This document shows, piece by piece, positions 15,440-24,217 of a DNA stretch of 44,320 nucleotides. The stretch comes from an uncultured Muribaculaceae bacterium (lineage in GTDB: Bacteria > Bacteroidota > Bacteroidia > Bacteroidales > Muribaculaceae). Position 1 is the stretch's first letter. Each line of letters opens with the position of its first letter. Position numbers and translations under genes: made by a program. The stretch covers positions 25,340-69,659 of the forward strand of contig CAJUJB010000011.1 in NCBI GenBank assembly GCA_910586595.1, written 5' to 3'. The notes beneath the pieces were generated by a model, which saw only the letters and a list, made by a program, of their open reading frames with translations, made no database searches and had not been told where the DNA came from.

Positions 15440-17194
15440 ATGATGAAACATAAATTATTATATATAGCTGCGGCCGCCCTCGCCTCTTCGGCCGCCCTCT
15501 CGAGTTGCGACGACAACTTCACCCACCCGCCGGTGATCATGCCCCCGAGCGCCAACGTGGAGCCCACCGCCACTCTCGCCGATGTAAAGGCCGACTACTG
15601 GTCGACCCTCTCGGCTCCTACAACCATCGGATACGACGCAAACGGTGACACCATCATCTTCACCGGCCGCGTATGCTCTACCGACGAATCTGGCAACATC
15701 TACAAGAGCATCATCGTACAGACCGTAGACGAAAACGGCGAGCAGCTCGCCATCAACTTCTCGGTAAACTCCTACGACCTCTACCAGCTCTTCCCCTTCG
15801 GTCAGGAAGTGGCCGTGTATGCCACCGGCCTCTCAATCGGCGGCTACCGCAACCTCCTCCAGTTCGGTGCCATCAGCGGGTCTGAAATGACCTTCATGGA
15901 CGCTGACCTCTTCACCGCCCACGTGATCCGCAACGGCTCCGCACTCCCCGAGCCCTCCAAGGTCGACACCACCGTCACCACCATCCCCGAGGTAATCGCT
16001 GCCAAGAGCGACAACGCCCAGCTCATGCGCTGGCAGAGCCGACTCATCCGCATCGATAACGTAAGCTGGGAAGATGCCGGCCAACCCTATGCCGGAGCCA
16101 CCACTGCCAACCGCTACATCGTCGACGCAGAAGGTAACCGCCTCAACGTACGTAACAGCTCTTATTCTTCGTTCAAGAACGACATCCTGCCCTACGGCAC
16201 CGGATCGGTTGTAGGTATCCTCAGCTATTACGCCAGCGACTGGCAGGTGCTCCTCAACGACACCACCGGCTGCATAGGCTTCGACAACATCGCTCCCGAG
16301 CCCGACCCCGACGCGAAACCCGCCGTTCCCGCTGGCTCTGGTACAGCAGCCGATCCCTACAACGTAGCCAAGGCTCTTGAAGTGATCGCCGCCGGCCCAT
16401 CTGAATCGAATGTATACGTACAAGGCAAAATCTCGAAGATCACCGAGCTCGACTACTCGAACTTCGGCAACGCCACCTACAACATCACCGACGAAGGCAC
16501 AGGCAACTCACTCATCGTTTACCGCGGTTACTGGTACAACGGCGACAAGTTCACCTCAGCCGACCAGCTTGAAGTCGGAGCCGATGTAATTGTATGCGGT
16601 GTGCTCGTAAACTTCTACGGCAACACTCCCGAGTTTACCCAGGGCAACTATGTATACAGCTACAACGGCAAGACTGCCGGTGGCTCAGAGCCCGCTCAGC
16701 CTGCCGAGAACGAGCTTTACTCAATGCTCGGCGAAAGCTCTGCCGAAATTGACTGGACCCTCGACAACGGCACCCTCCCCGAAGGCCTCTCTTACCTCTG
16801 GGATTGGAAAGAGTACAACAAGGCATACTACCTCAACGCAAGCGCCTTCGTCAACAACGTTTCTTATGCCACCGAAGGCTACGCAATCTCTCCTGTGCTC
16901 GACCTTACCGGTGTGACAGGCGCAAGCTTCTCATTCTACCACGCCGCTAAATTCCAGACCACCCTCCGCTCACTCTGCGGTGTAGTGGTGCGCGAGGAAG
17001 GCGCCAAAGAATGGACTGCACTCGAAATTCCCACCTGGCCTGAGGCCGGCAGCTGGACATTCGTCAATTCAGGCGACATCTCCCTCTCGGCTTACGAGGG
17101 CAAAAAGATCCAGATCGCCTTCAAATACGCTTCATCGACCGCAGGTGCCGACACCTGGGAAATCAAGAACGTAAGTGTAAAAGGCTCTAAATAA
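15440..17194 (+). CDS. Surface lipoprotein with DUF5689-like, OB-like and jelly-roll domains
   Basis: 584 residues. The N-terminus has a lipoprotein signal ending ALSSC (Cys23) followed by DDN, an acidic stretch like the Bacteroidetes surface-export signal. Residues about 35-270 resemble DUF5689 (LADVKADYW, FTGRVCSTDESGNIYKSIIVQ, WQSRLIRIDNVSW). Residues about 299-410 form an OB-like module beginning GTAADPYNVAKALEVIAAG with GNATYNITDEG and VYRGYWYNGDKF; close relatives occur in the next gene and in the giant protein. The C-terminal 425-584 resembles a jelly-roll choice-of-anchor or adhesin-type domain (AYYLNASAF, ISPVLDLTG, SFSFYHAAKF). It begins 12 bases after the receptor gene, so it is cotranscribed and probably sits on the receptor as a ligand-binding partner. 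Confidence 0.85.
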   Translation: MMKHKLLYIAAAALASSAALSSCDDNFTHPPVIMPPSANVEPTATLADVKADYWSTLSAPTTIGYDANGDTIIFTGRVCSTDESGNIYKSIIVQTVDENGEQLAINFSVNSYDLYQLFPFGQEVAVYATGLSIGGYRNLLQFGAISGSEMTFMDADLFTAHVIRNGSALPEPSKVDTTVTTIPEVIAAKSDNAQLMRWQSRLIRIDNVSWEDAGQPYAGATTANRYIVDAEGNRLNVRNSSYSSFKNDILPYGTGSVVGILSYYASDWQVLLNDTTGCIGFDNIAPEPDPDAKPAVPAGSGTAADPYNVAKALEVIAAGPSESNVYVQGKISKITELDYSNFGNATYNITDEGTGNSLIVYRGYWYNGDKFTSADQLEVGADVIVCGVLVNFYGNTPEFTQGNYVYSYNGKTAGGSEPAQPAENELYSMLGESSAEIDWTLDNGTLPEGLSYLWDWKEYNKAYYLNASAFVNNVSYATEGYAISPVLDLTGVTGASFSFYHAAKFQTTLRSLCGVVVREEGAKEWTALEIPTWPEAGSWTFVNSGDISLSAYEGKKIQIAFKYASSTAGADTWEIKNVSVKGSK

Positions 17195-17218
17195 TCCCCA
17201 CCGCCAAATCATACAAGA

Positions 17219-20218
17219 ATGAAAACTTTTAAATCATATATCTTAGGCTTAGCCACTCTGGCAGCCCTGACGGTGGGCTTCACCGCTTGTCAGGACGATG
17301 TCGACGCTCCGGGCGTCGACATTCCCGAAGCCGCCTCTGTGCCCAACACTACCCTGCTTGAGCTCAAAGAGCTTTACTGGAATGAGGCGACCAACTATGC
17401 CGACACCATCGGCGTACGCGAAGACGGTTCACACTATGTGATCCATGGCCGCGTAATTTCTTCCGACGAAGAAGGCAACGTATTCAAGAGCCTCGTCATC
17501 CAGGACGAGACCGCAGCCCTCGCATTCTCAATCGATACCTACAACCTCTACCTTGACTACCGCGTTGGCCAGGAGATCGTGCTCGACGTCACCGGCATGT
17601 ATATCGGCAAATACGCCGGTCTGCAGCAGATGGGTCGTCCTTCATGGTATGAGAACGGCAGCTCATGGCAGGTTAGCTTCATGAGTCTCGAGTACTTCCA
17701 GAACCATGTTGAGCTCAACGGCCTGCCCCAGGCATCTCTGGTCGATACACTCGTGGTAAACTCCTTCTCTGAAATAACTACCACTCCCGAGGGTCTCCGC
17801 AAATGGCAGAGCCAGCTCGTGCGTTTCCAGAATGTAAGCTTCACCGAAGGCGGCGAGCGCACATTCTCTGTATACCACACCAGCAGCAACGACGAGCAGA
17901 ACACCACAATCGTCGACCGCAACGGATCAACCCTCACCGTGCGTACCTCAGGCTACTGCACATTCTTCAACCAACTCCTCCCTGTAGGCAACATCGACCT
18001 CGTGGGTATCCTCAGCTACTACAACACCGCATGGCAGATCATCATGATCGACGGCGACGGTGTGATTGAAGTCGGCGAACGTCCCGGTGCAAAAGATAAT
18101 CCCTACACCGTTGAGCAGGCTATCGACGAGCAGTCGAAGGGTCTCACCGCCTCTGGCTGGGTGAAAGGCTATATCGTAGGTGCTGTCGCTCCTGAGGTTG
18201 AAGACGTGACCTCTAACGACGACATCCAGTGGGAAGCTCCCACCATCCTCGCCAACAGCCTCGTCATCGCACCCGAACCCACCGTACAGGACTACAGCAA
18301 GTGCCTCGTGGTAATGCTCACCTCAGGCTCGGCATTCCAGCAGGTAGGTAACCTCCGCGACAACCCCGCTAACCTCGGCAAAGAAATCATGGTTAACGGC
18401 AGCTTCGGCGAAGTGCTCGGCACATACGGCATCACCGGCAATACCGGCACCACCGATTCATTCCAGATTGATGGCGTAGAGGCCGCAGGCTCTGAATTCC
18501 CCGAAGGCGACGGCCAGGAAGCTACCCCCTACAACGTAGCTCAGATCGTAGCCATGAATCCCACCAGCACTACCGCAGCTGTCGAAAGCGGCGTATGGGT
18601 TAAGGGTTACATCGTAGGCTCTATGCCCACCGGCGGTTCTTCAACCACCCTCTCGGGCACCAACTTCAACACCGACGACGCAGCCACCACCAACCTCGTG
18701 CTCGGCCCGACACCCGACTGCACCGATCCCAGCCGTTGCGTAGGCGTACAGCTCCCCACCTCAATGCGTAGCGAACTCGCCCTGGCTAACCAGCCCGGTA
18801 ACCTCGGCAAGCCCCTTGCAGTGAAAGGCGACATCATGAAGTACTGCGGTGGCCCCGGCGTGAAGAACCTCACCGAGAAAGTCTTCGACGGTTCTTCGTC
18901 AGGTGGCGACACCCCTGTGACACCTCCCACCGAGACCGGTGACGTGCCTAACGGTGCCGGCACAGCTGCCAGCCCCTACAACTGCGCACAGCTCATCGCC
19001 CTCAATCCTACCAGCACCACCGAAGCCGTTGCAAGCGGCATCAGCGTCAAGGGCTACATCGTAGGTTCTATGCCTACCGGCGGTTCTTCGACCACCCTCT
19101 CTGGCACCAACTTCAGCACTGCCGACGCAGCCACCACCAACCTGGTACTCGCCCCCACCGCCAACTGCACCGATCCCAGCGTGTGCGTAGGCGTACAGCT
19201 CCCCACCGGCTCTGTGCGCAACGCGCTCAACCTCTCGGCTAACCCCGGCAACCTCGGTAAACTCGTCACCCTCACAGGCGACGTAATGAAATACTGCGGC
19301 GCCCCAGGCCTCAAGAATACTTCCGCATATGTATTTGAGGGCGACGCCCCCGTCACTCCACCCTCGACTACTGTCACTCCCACCGGAGCCGGTACAGCCG
19401 AGAACCCCTACAATGTAGCGAAGGCGCTTGAAGTAATCGCAGCTGGCCCCGCCACAACCGACGTATACGTAAAAGGCAAGATTTCGAGCATCAAGGAAAT
19501 CGCCCCCTCATTCGGCAATGCCACCTACTACATCGTTGACGAAGGCTCAAGCCAGGAACTCGGTGTTTACCGCGGCTATTGGCTCAACGGCGACAAATTC
19601 ACCTCTGAAGACCAGCTCGCCGTTGGTGCCGAAGTGGTTGTTACCGGCGTACTCGTGAACTACATGGGCAACACACCCCAGTTCACCACCGGCAACCATG
19701 TATACAGCTACAACGGCTCAACATCTGGCGGCGACACCCCTGTGACTCCTCCCACCGAGCCGACTGAACCCACCGAGCCTTCAACTCCTGCCGATCCCTC
19801 GGGAGAGACAGTGACCATCGCAGCCACAGCTCTTACCATACCCGGCGAGACCTCTATAGACGGATATACAATCGCTGTTGACAAGGCCAATGGTGCAAAT
19901 GCTCCAATTTTGCATGAAAATACCTCAACAGCCCGCTTCTATGCAGATAACACTGTCACCATTTCCAGCACTGCCGACATAGCCAAGATTGTATTTGAAA
20001 TAAACACATCCACCGGCTCGGCTCGCTACACGACCTTCACACCCAACACAGGTACCATCAACCCAGCACAGGCGAGTGGCGATAACTCCGTAACCTGGGA
20101 AGGAGATTCGAAAACAGTTACCTTTACCGTAGGTCACGATGCGACGCTCGGCAGCGACGGTGCATCGACACGCGGTCAGATTCACGTTAAATCAATCGTG
20201 ATTTACCCCGCTAAGTAA
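17219..20218 (+). CDS. Large surface lipoprotein with DUF5689-like domain, four OB-like modules and one A module
   Basis: 999 residues. The lipoprotein signal ends FTAC-QDD. Residues about 40-285 are DUF5689-like (LLELKELYW, VIHGRVISSDEEGNVFKSLVIQ). Four OB-like modules follow at about 291-425, 430-558, 579-708 and 723-833; modules 2 and 3 are near copies 447 bases apart with shared CTDPS.CVGVQLPT and KYCG.PG cysteine motifs. The fourth is the VYRGYWLNGDKF type shared with the preceding lipoprotein. A Thr/Pro/Glu-rich linker leads to one A module at about 864-999, the same module type as in the two T9SS-like proteins across the divergent promoter. It is the last gene of the receptor unit, with a strong terminator after it. 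Ligand binding is inferred; no catalytic motif is visible. Confidence 0.85.
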   Translation: MKTFKSYILGLATLAALTVGFTACQDDVDAPGVDIPEAASVPNTTLLELKELYWNEATNYADTIGVREDGSHYVIHGRVISSDEEGNVFKSLVIQDETAALAFSIDTYNLYLDYRVGQEIVLDVTGMYIGKYAGLQQMGRPSWYENGSSWQVSFMSLEYFQNHVELNGLPQASLVDTLVVNSFSEITTTPEGLRKWQSQLVRFQNVSFTEGGERTFSVYHTSSNDEQNTTIVDRNGSTLTVRTSGYCTFFNQLLPVGNIDLVGILSYYNTAWQIIMIDGDGVIEVGERPGAKDNPYTVEQAIDEQSKGLTASGWVKGYIVGAVAPEVEDVTSNDDIQWEAPTILANSLVIAPEPTVQDYSKCLVVMLTSGSAFQQVGNLRDNPANLGKEIMVNGSFGEVLGTYGITGNTGTTDSFQIDGVEAAGSEFPEGDGQEATPYNVAQIVAMNPTSTTAAVESGVWVKGYIVGSMPTGGSSTTLSGTNFNTDDAATTNLVLGPTPDCTDPSRCVGVQLPTSMRSELALANQPGNLGKPLAVKGDIMKYCGGPGVKNLTEKVFDGSSSGGDTPVTPPTETGDVPNGAGTAASPYNCAQLIALNPTSTTEAVASGISVKGYIVGSMPTGGSSTTLSGTNFSTADAATTNLVLAPTANCTDPSVCVGVQLPTGSVRNALNLSANPGNLGKLVTLTGDVMKYCGAPGLKNTSAYVFEGDAPVTPPSTTVTPTGAGTAENPYNVAKALEVIAAGPATTDVYVKGKISSIKEIAPSFGNATYYIVDEGSSQELGVYRGYWLNGDKFTSEDQLAVGAEVVVTGVLVNYMGNTPQFTTGNHVYSYNGSTSGGDTPVTPPTEPTEPTEPSTPADPSGETVTIAATALTIPGETSIDGYTIAVDKANGANAPILHENTSTARFYADNTVTISSTADIAKIVFEINTSTGSARYTTFTPNTGTINPAQASGDNSVTWEGDSKTVTFTVGHDATLGSDGASTRGQIHVKSIVIYPAK
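18510..19340 (+). repeat. Duplicated OB-like module (447-bp spacing)
   Basis: Two module copies (about 18510-18890 and 18957-19340) share long stretches, including the segment MPTGGSSTTLSGTNF at an exact 447-base spacing. They have diverged more than the 465-bp units of the giant gene. Confidence 0.8.
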
Positions 20219-20238
20219 TCAGCATAAATCCATACCTT

Positions 20239-20282
20239 AAAGAGGCGTGTGCCGCGGCGAAAGCCAACGCACACGCCTCTTT
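20239..20282 (+). terminator. Strong terminator of the receptor-lipoprotein unit
   Basis: A perfect 14-bp stem (20239-20252 with 20269-20282) starts 20 bases after the lipoprotein stop and is followed by CTTTAT. From there to 20440 I see no gene or other structure. Confidence 0.85.
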
Positions 20283-20441
20283 CTTTATGCCATCCAGGAG
20301 ATATGCGTATCGCCCCTATGCCGGGAGTGTCAATCAGTATGCAGTGTACATCACGGGCAATCTCTACATTACAGACCACGCTCTACGGGAAAACATACTA
20401 TGTATAGAAATATGCCAAGCCAGATGGAGTGGCCGAATATA

Positions 20442-20483
20442 AAGCTCCCCGAAAGTCACTTAAGCGTAACTTTCGGGGAGCTT
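20442..20483 (-). terminator. Terminator after the endonuclease I gene
   Basis: A perfect 15-bp stem (20442-20456 with 20469-20483) lies 29 bases after the stop at 20513 and is followed on the minus strand by TTTATATT. Confidence 0.8.
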
Positions 20484-20512
20484 CAAATATATTCAGACAA
20501 TATTGTCTAAGA

Positions 20513-22921
20513 TCAGCGTATGATCACGGTACGGGAGAAATCACCGGCTGCCACGATGCAGACCATACCCGGGGTAAGGTCGGAGAACTCCGCTCTGCCC
20601 TGCTCCAGACAGCCAGAATAGAGCGTCAGACCGTCGATTGAGTAAACAGCAAGGTCAATGCCTTCGGGAGCCGTCACATCAACGTAGAGCGTGCCAGAAT
20701 GGCTGTAGGCATCCCATGTATGACGAGCAGCTGCAGGATCATCAACACCAGTGCTGTAATTTGTCAGGGCGATGTCGTCAATCAGCACGCGCTTGCCCGA
20801 CTCCTGCACAAGACGCACGCGGGCAGTGCCCGATGCACCGATAAAGACAGTGTATTCGTCATAGGCAGTTCCTGACACGGTCACATCACCTGCCTTGGTG
20901 TAGGTCACACCACCATCGGTTGAGTACTCGACATTGAATTTAGCTTCGGCGTCATTGTTGTAACGGCGGGCGTAGAATGAAAGGTTGCCTATGCCGGTCG
21001 AGCGATCTTCAGCCATCTCGATCACAGCTTCGGCGCTCTTGCCTGCACGGAGTGCGTAGTCACCGCTGTGAACGGGGTCTCCGGCCCAGATTCCGGCATC
21101 GTTGAGATTCCATACACATGCGTTGCCGTAGTATGTCTGAGCGCTGTAAGTACCGTAGCTTCCCTCTGCCTCGAAGTCCTCGAGGAAATCGGGCGACGAC
21201 GAAGCGATACCCCTTACGATGGCGTCATCGCTGACATAATTGCCGCAGACGGCCTTGATGACGGTTTCAAACGTTCCTTCTTTGGCGCTGTTGAGACGCA
21301 TATACATGCGCGACTCATCGGGTGAAAGAGTGAGCGAGGTCTGCCATGCCGAACGGTCGAGAGAAATCTCGAAGGGAGCCGACACAGACACGGTATAGTC
21401 AGCGTCGATGTTATCGGTGTCAATAAGAATTTCGGCAACTTCAGAAGGTTCGCCGGGGGCGGTGACGAAATACAATTCGCCATCGAAGAGGAAGTCAATC
21501 GAAGGTACAGCCTCACCGGTACGTACCGTAAACCACTCGCTGGAGAAGCTCTGCGAGGCAAGCTTGTAGCGGTATTCGGTGGCCGATTGGAGTCCGTCGA
21601 CCTTATATTGACCCGCCTGAGCATTCACTGCCTTGGGATAGCCGGGAAGATTTCCGGCGTCATCGGCCACAGTAAGGGTATAGTTGCCCTGCGCATCGGC
21701 ATCGCCTATATATACCCATGAGGGCGTGAATGAGCGGTCGGTAATCTCGGCCGGGTCTCCGACAGGCAGACCTTCAACGGCCTTGCCGAGGAGCATCACG
21801 CTTGACTTGACAGATCCGGCTGTAACGGTGAGGCGCGCAGAATGGGAGCCTGCGCCGGTGGGGGTGTAGGTCACCGTAACTTCTGTGCCTGCGTTAGCCT
21901 GAGCAGCCGTAATCGAGTTAGGTGTCACAACAAAAGTGCCGCCACCAACAGAGAAGGTCACATTACCGGTTACGCCGGTGGTGAGCACTGCGAGCTTCTT
22001 CTCAACAGAAACTCCGGCGGCAGTGGTGCCGAGAGAGAATTCAGAATTGTTGACAGGCTTGTTGATGGCCGCTGCAACGGCAGAGCCCGAGGGCTTCCAA
22101 CCTTCGGTCTTGCTGTCTCCCCAGATGTGCTCAGCAAGCTCAGGATGGTCGATAAACGGGTTGCGGTTGTTCTGCTTGCCGTATACCACCTCGTTGCGGT
22201 CGATTTCTTTCTGGCTCACCGGATCCATGCGGTGCCACTTGAGAAGAAGCTCTACCGACCATGATGTAAACACGGGGTAGGAGTTTCCGGCAAGCATATC
22301 ACTCTTCCACGATGAGATACGGTCGTTATAGCAGGCAGCCATGTAGAAGTAACTTCTTGCGAAGTCGCCCTTGTATTCATCGTCGGGCTCGAATACAGTA
22401 CCTGAATAACCGGCGAAAGTCGATTTGCCGAGGCGGCCGAGGGCAGAGACTCCGCCGCTGGAACTTACCTTGGTGCCACCGGAGCATTCACCATAAGGGT
22501 AATTGCTTCGCTGACCGTTGACCTTTCCGTCGGTAGGATAGATGTGGAATGCGTCGCTGTACATAGGCGATGCATCATTGAACCAACTCTTAGGCATCGA
22601 GTGCTCGCGGTTATAGCAGTCGCCGATCTTGGAGTAGTTGCCACAGGTCGTACCTACCGTCCAGTGTTTGGTGGAGTACATATCCCATATCTTTCCGTCC
22701 TCGGGATAGACATCAGATGTTTTGTAGAGGTCGAGCAGTCCGCCGTAACTTACAGTCGTATGACTGCCGATTTTAGCGCATAGCGCCGATAGAAGATCCT
22801 TGCCGTACTTATCCTCACACGAGGAATAGTAGCCGGCAGGCTCGGCGGCAAAGACCGCCGAGGCAGAGGCTGTGAAAGCCACCGCCGCAGAGAAGAGTCT
22901 GATTTGCTGCAGTAGATTCAT
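20513..22921 (-). CDS. Secreted endonuclease I family nuclease with Ig/FN3-like and jelly-roll domains
   Basis: 802 residues with a signal peptide (cleavage near AVFA-AEP). Residues about 25-290 are an EndA/endonuclease I-type His-Me-finger nuclease. Visible motifs are CYNREHSMPKSWF (catalytic His about 107), DAFHIYPTDGKVNGQRSNYPYGE, KGDFARSYFYMA and the metal/structure block WHRMDPVSQKEIDRNE followed by NRNPFIDHPELAEHIW. Members cut double- and single-stranded DNA, some also RNA, without sequence preference. Then come Ig-like and FN3-like modules, a jelly-roll-like region about 570-720 and a tail resembling a degenerate sorting signal. It starts 15 bases after proA, so it is probably transcribed with dnaX-proB-proA, although its function fits the nuclease/receptor locus with which it converges. 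Confidence 0.9.
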   Translation of the reverse strand: MNLLQQIRLFSAAVAFTASASAVFAAEPAGYYSSCEDKYGKDLLSALCAKIGSHTTVSYGGLLDLYKTSDVYPEDGKIWDMYSTKHWTVGTTCGNYSKIGDCYNREHSMPKSWFNDASPMYSDAFHIYPTDGKVNGQRSNYPYGECSGGTKVSSSGGVSALGRLGKSTFAGYSGTVFEPDDEYKGDFARSYFYMAACYNDRISSWKSDMLAGNSYPVFTSWSVELLLKWHRMDPVSQKEIDRNEVVYGKQNNRNPFIDHPELAEHIWGDSKTEGWKPSGSAVAAAINKPVNNSEFSLGTTAAGVSVEKKLAVLTTGVTGNVTFSVGGGTFVVTPNSITAAQANAGTEVTVTYTPTGAGSHSARLTVTAGSVKSSVMLLGKAVEGLPVGDPAEITDRSFTPSWVYIGDADAQGNYTLTVADDAGNLPGYPKAVNAQAGQYKVDGLQSATEYRYKLASQSFSSEWFTVRTGEAVPSIDFLFDGELYFVTAPGEPSEVAEILIDTDNIDADYTVSVSAPFEISLDRSAWQTSLTLSPDESRMYMRLNSAKEGTFETVIKAVCGNYVSDDAIVRGIASSSPDFLEDFEAEGSYGTYSAQTYYGNACVWNLNDAGIWAGDPVHSGDYALRAGKSAEAVIEMAEDRSTGIGNLSFYARRYNNDAEAKFNVEYSTDGGVTYTKAGDVTVSGTAYDEYTVFIGASGTARVRLVQESGKRVLIDDIALTNYSTGVDDPAAARHTWDAYSHSGTLYVDVTAPEGIDLAVYSIDGLTLYSGCLEQGRAEFSDLTPGMVCIVAAGDFSRTVIIR

Positions 22922-22936
22922 GGTCTGGTAAAAAGA

Positions 22937-24169
22937 TTATTCCGGGCGGGTCTGACCTGCGCCGGTGATGAGGTATTTATAAGTTGTAATCTCGCGGAGT
23001 GCCATTGGCCCGCGGGCATGAAGTTTCTGAGTGGAGATGCCTATCTCGGCTCCGAAGCCGAATTGGGCACCATCGGTGAATGCCGTCGATACATTGGCAT
23101 ACACACATGCTGCATCGACCGATGCGAGGAATTTCTCGGTTGCCTCGCGGTTTTCGGCGATGATGCACTCCGAGTGATGTGAGCCGTTACGGGCGATAAA
23201 GTCGAGGGCCTCGTCAAGCCCGGCCACAGTGCGGAGGGTCATGCGGTATGACAGCCATTCACGGCCATAATCTTCCTCGCTTGCGTGGAAGAGGAGTGGA
23301 TATGCGCCGTCGAGGGCAGCATAGGCTTCATCGTCGGCATAAATCTCCACGTTTCTGTCGCTGAGATGGTAACACAAGGCAGGGAGTGACTCCAGGCGGT
23401 CACGGTCGATCACCAGACAGTCGAGCGCGTTGCAGACCCCTACCCTGCGTGTTTTAGCATTGAAGATTATATCGCGCCCGGTGGCTATGTCTCCTGAGCT
23501 ATGGAAATAGGTATGGCATACACCGGCACCGGTTTCGATAACTGGCACCCGGGCAGTATCGCGCACATAGTCGATCAGCCGGCGGCTTCCGCGGGGAATA
23601 AGCAGGTCGATCTCTCCACGGGCCCCGAGCAAGCTCGCTGCAGCCTCATGCGTTGCCGGTAAAAGAACAGCTGCGTCAGGAGTAACACCGGCGGCAGAGA
23701 GGGAGTCGCGTATGATCTCCACCGACTTCTCGTCGCTGGCGGCAGCCTCATGGCCACCCTTGAGCACACAAGCACTGCCAGCCTTGAAGCAAAGTGCGAA
23801 AATATCGAAGATTACATTAGGACGAGCCTCAAATATTGCACCGATTACGCCGAAGGGCACCGACACTTTGCGTATCAGCATGCCGTTGGGCCGCTTGAAG
23901 CTTTCGAGAGTCTGTCCAACCGGAGAAGGCAGAGCCGCCACATCGCGTATTCCATCCGCGATGCCCTTGATTCTGGCCGGAGTGAGAAGGAGACGGTCGT
24001 AACGCGCATCACCTTCGTCCATCCTCTCCAGATCGGATGCGTTGGCATCGAGGAGCTCGGTGGAACGGGCCTCCAGAGCATCGGCAACGGCAAGGAGCGC
24101 CATATTCACGTCGTCGACGCTTAAGGCCGCAATCGCCCGCGATGCTATGCGTGATTGATTGAAATTCAT
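22937..24169 (-). CDS. proA: Gamma-glutamyl phosphate reductase (proline biosynthesis)
   Basis: 410 residues, family length. It reduces gamma-glutamyl phosphate to glutamate-5-semialdehyde with NADPH, the second step of proline synthesis. Visible signatures are PFGVIGAIFEARPNV, FKAGSACVLKGGHEA, the catalytic-Cys region RRVGVCNALDCLVIDR and the C-terminal FGFGAEIGISTQKLHARGPMA. It lies 48 bases downstream of proB on the same strand, as expected for a proBA operon. The N-terminus (MNFNQSRIASRAIAALS) fits family starts. No anomaly is seen. Confidence 0.96.
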   Translation of the reverse strand: MNFNQSRIASRAIAALSVDDVNMALLAVADALEARSTELLDANASDLERMDEGDARYDRLLLTPARIKGIADGIRDVAALPSPVGQTLESFKRPNGMLIRKVSVPFGVIGAIFEARPNVIFDIFALCFKAGSACVLKGGHEAAASDEKSVEIIRDSLSAAGVTPDAAVLLPATHEAAASLLGARGEIDLLIPRGSRRLIDYVRDTARVPVIETGAGVCHTYFHSSGDIATGRDIIFNAKTRRVGVCNALDCLVIDRDRLESLPALCYHLSDRNVEIYADDEAYAALDGAYPLLFHASEEDYGREWLSYRMTLRTVAGLDEALDFIARNGSHHSECIIAENREATEKFLASVDAACVYANVSTAFTDGAQFGFGAEIGISTQKLHARGPMALREITTYKYLITGAGQTRPE

Positions 24170-24217
24170 TTCAGATAAAATTATGAAGAGAGGTAAATGA
24201 TTATGTTTACAGATAAT

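Noticed and set aside
12656..17194. A classical SusC/SusD polysaccharide-utilization pair.
   Set aside because: The lipoproteins have DUF5689/OB-like and jelly-roll domains, not the helical SusD fold, and no glycoside hydrolase is nearby.
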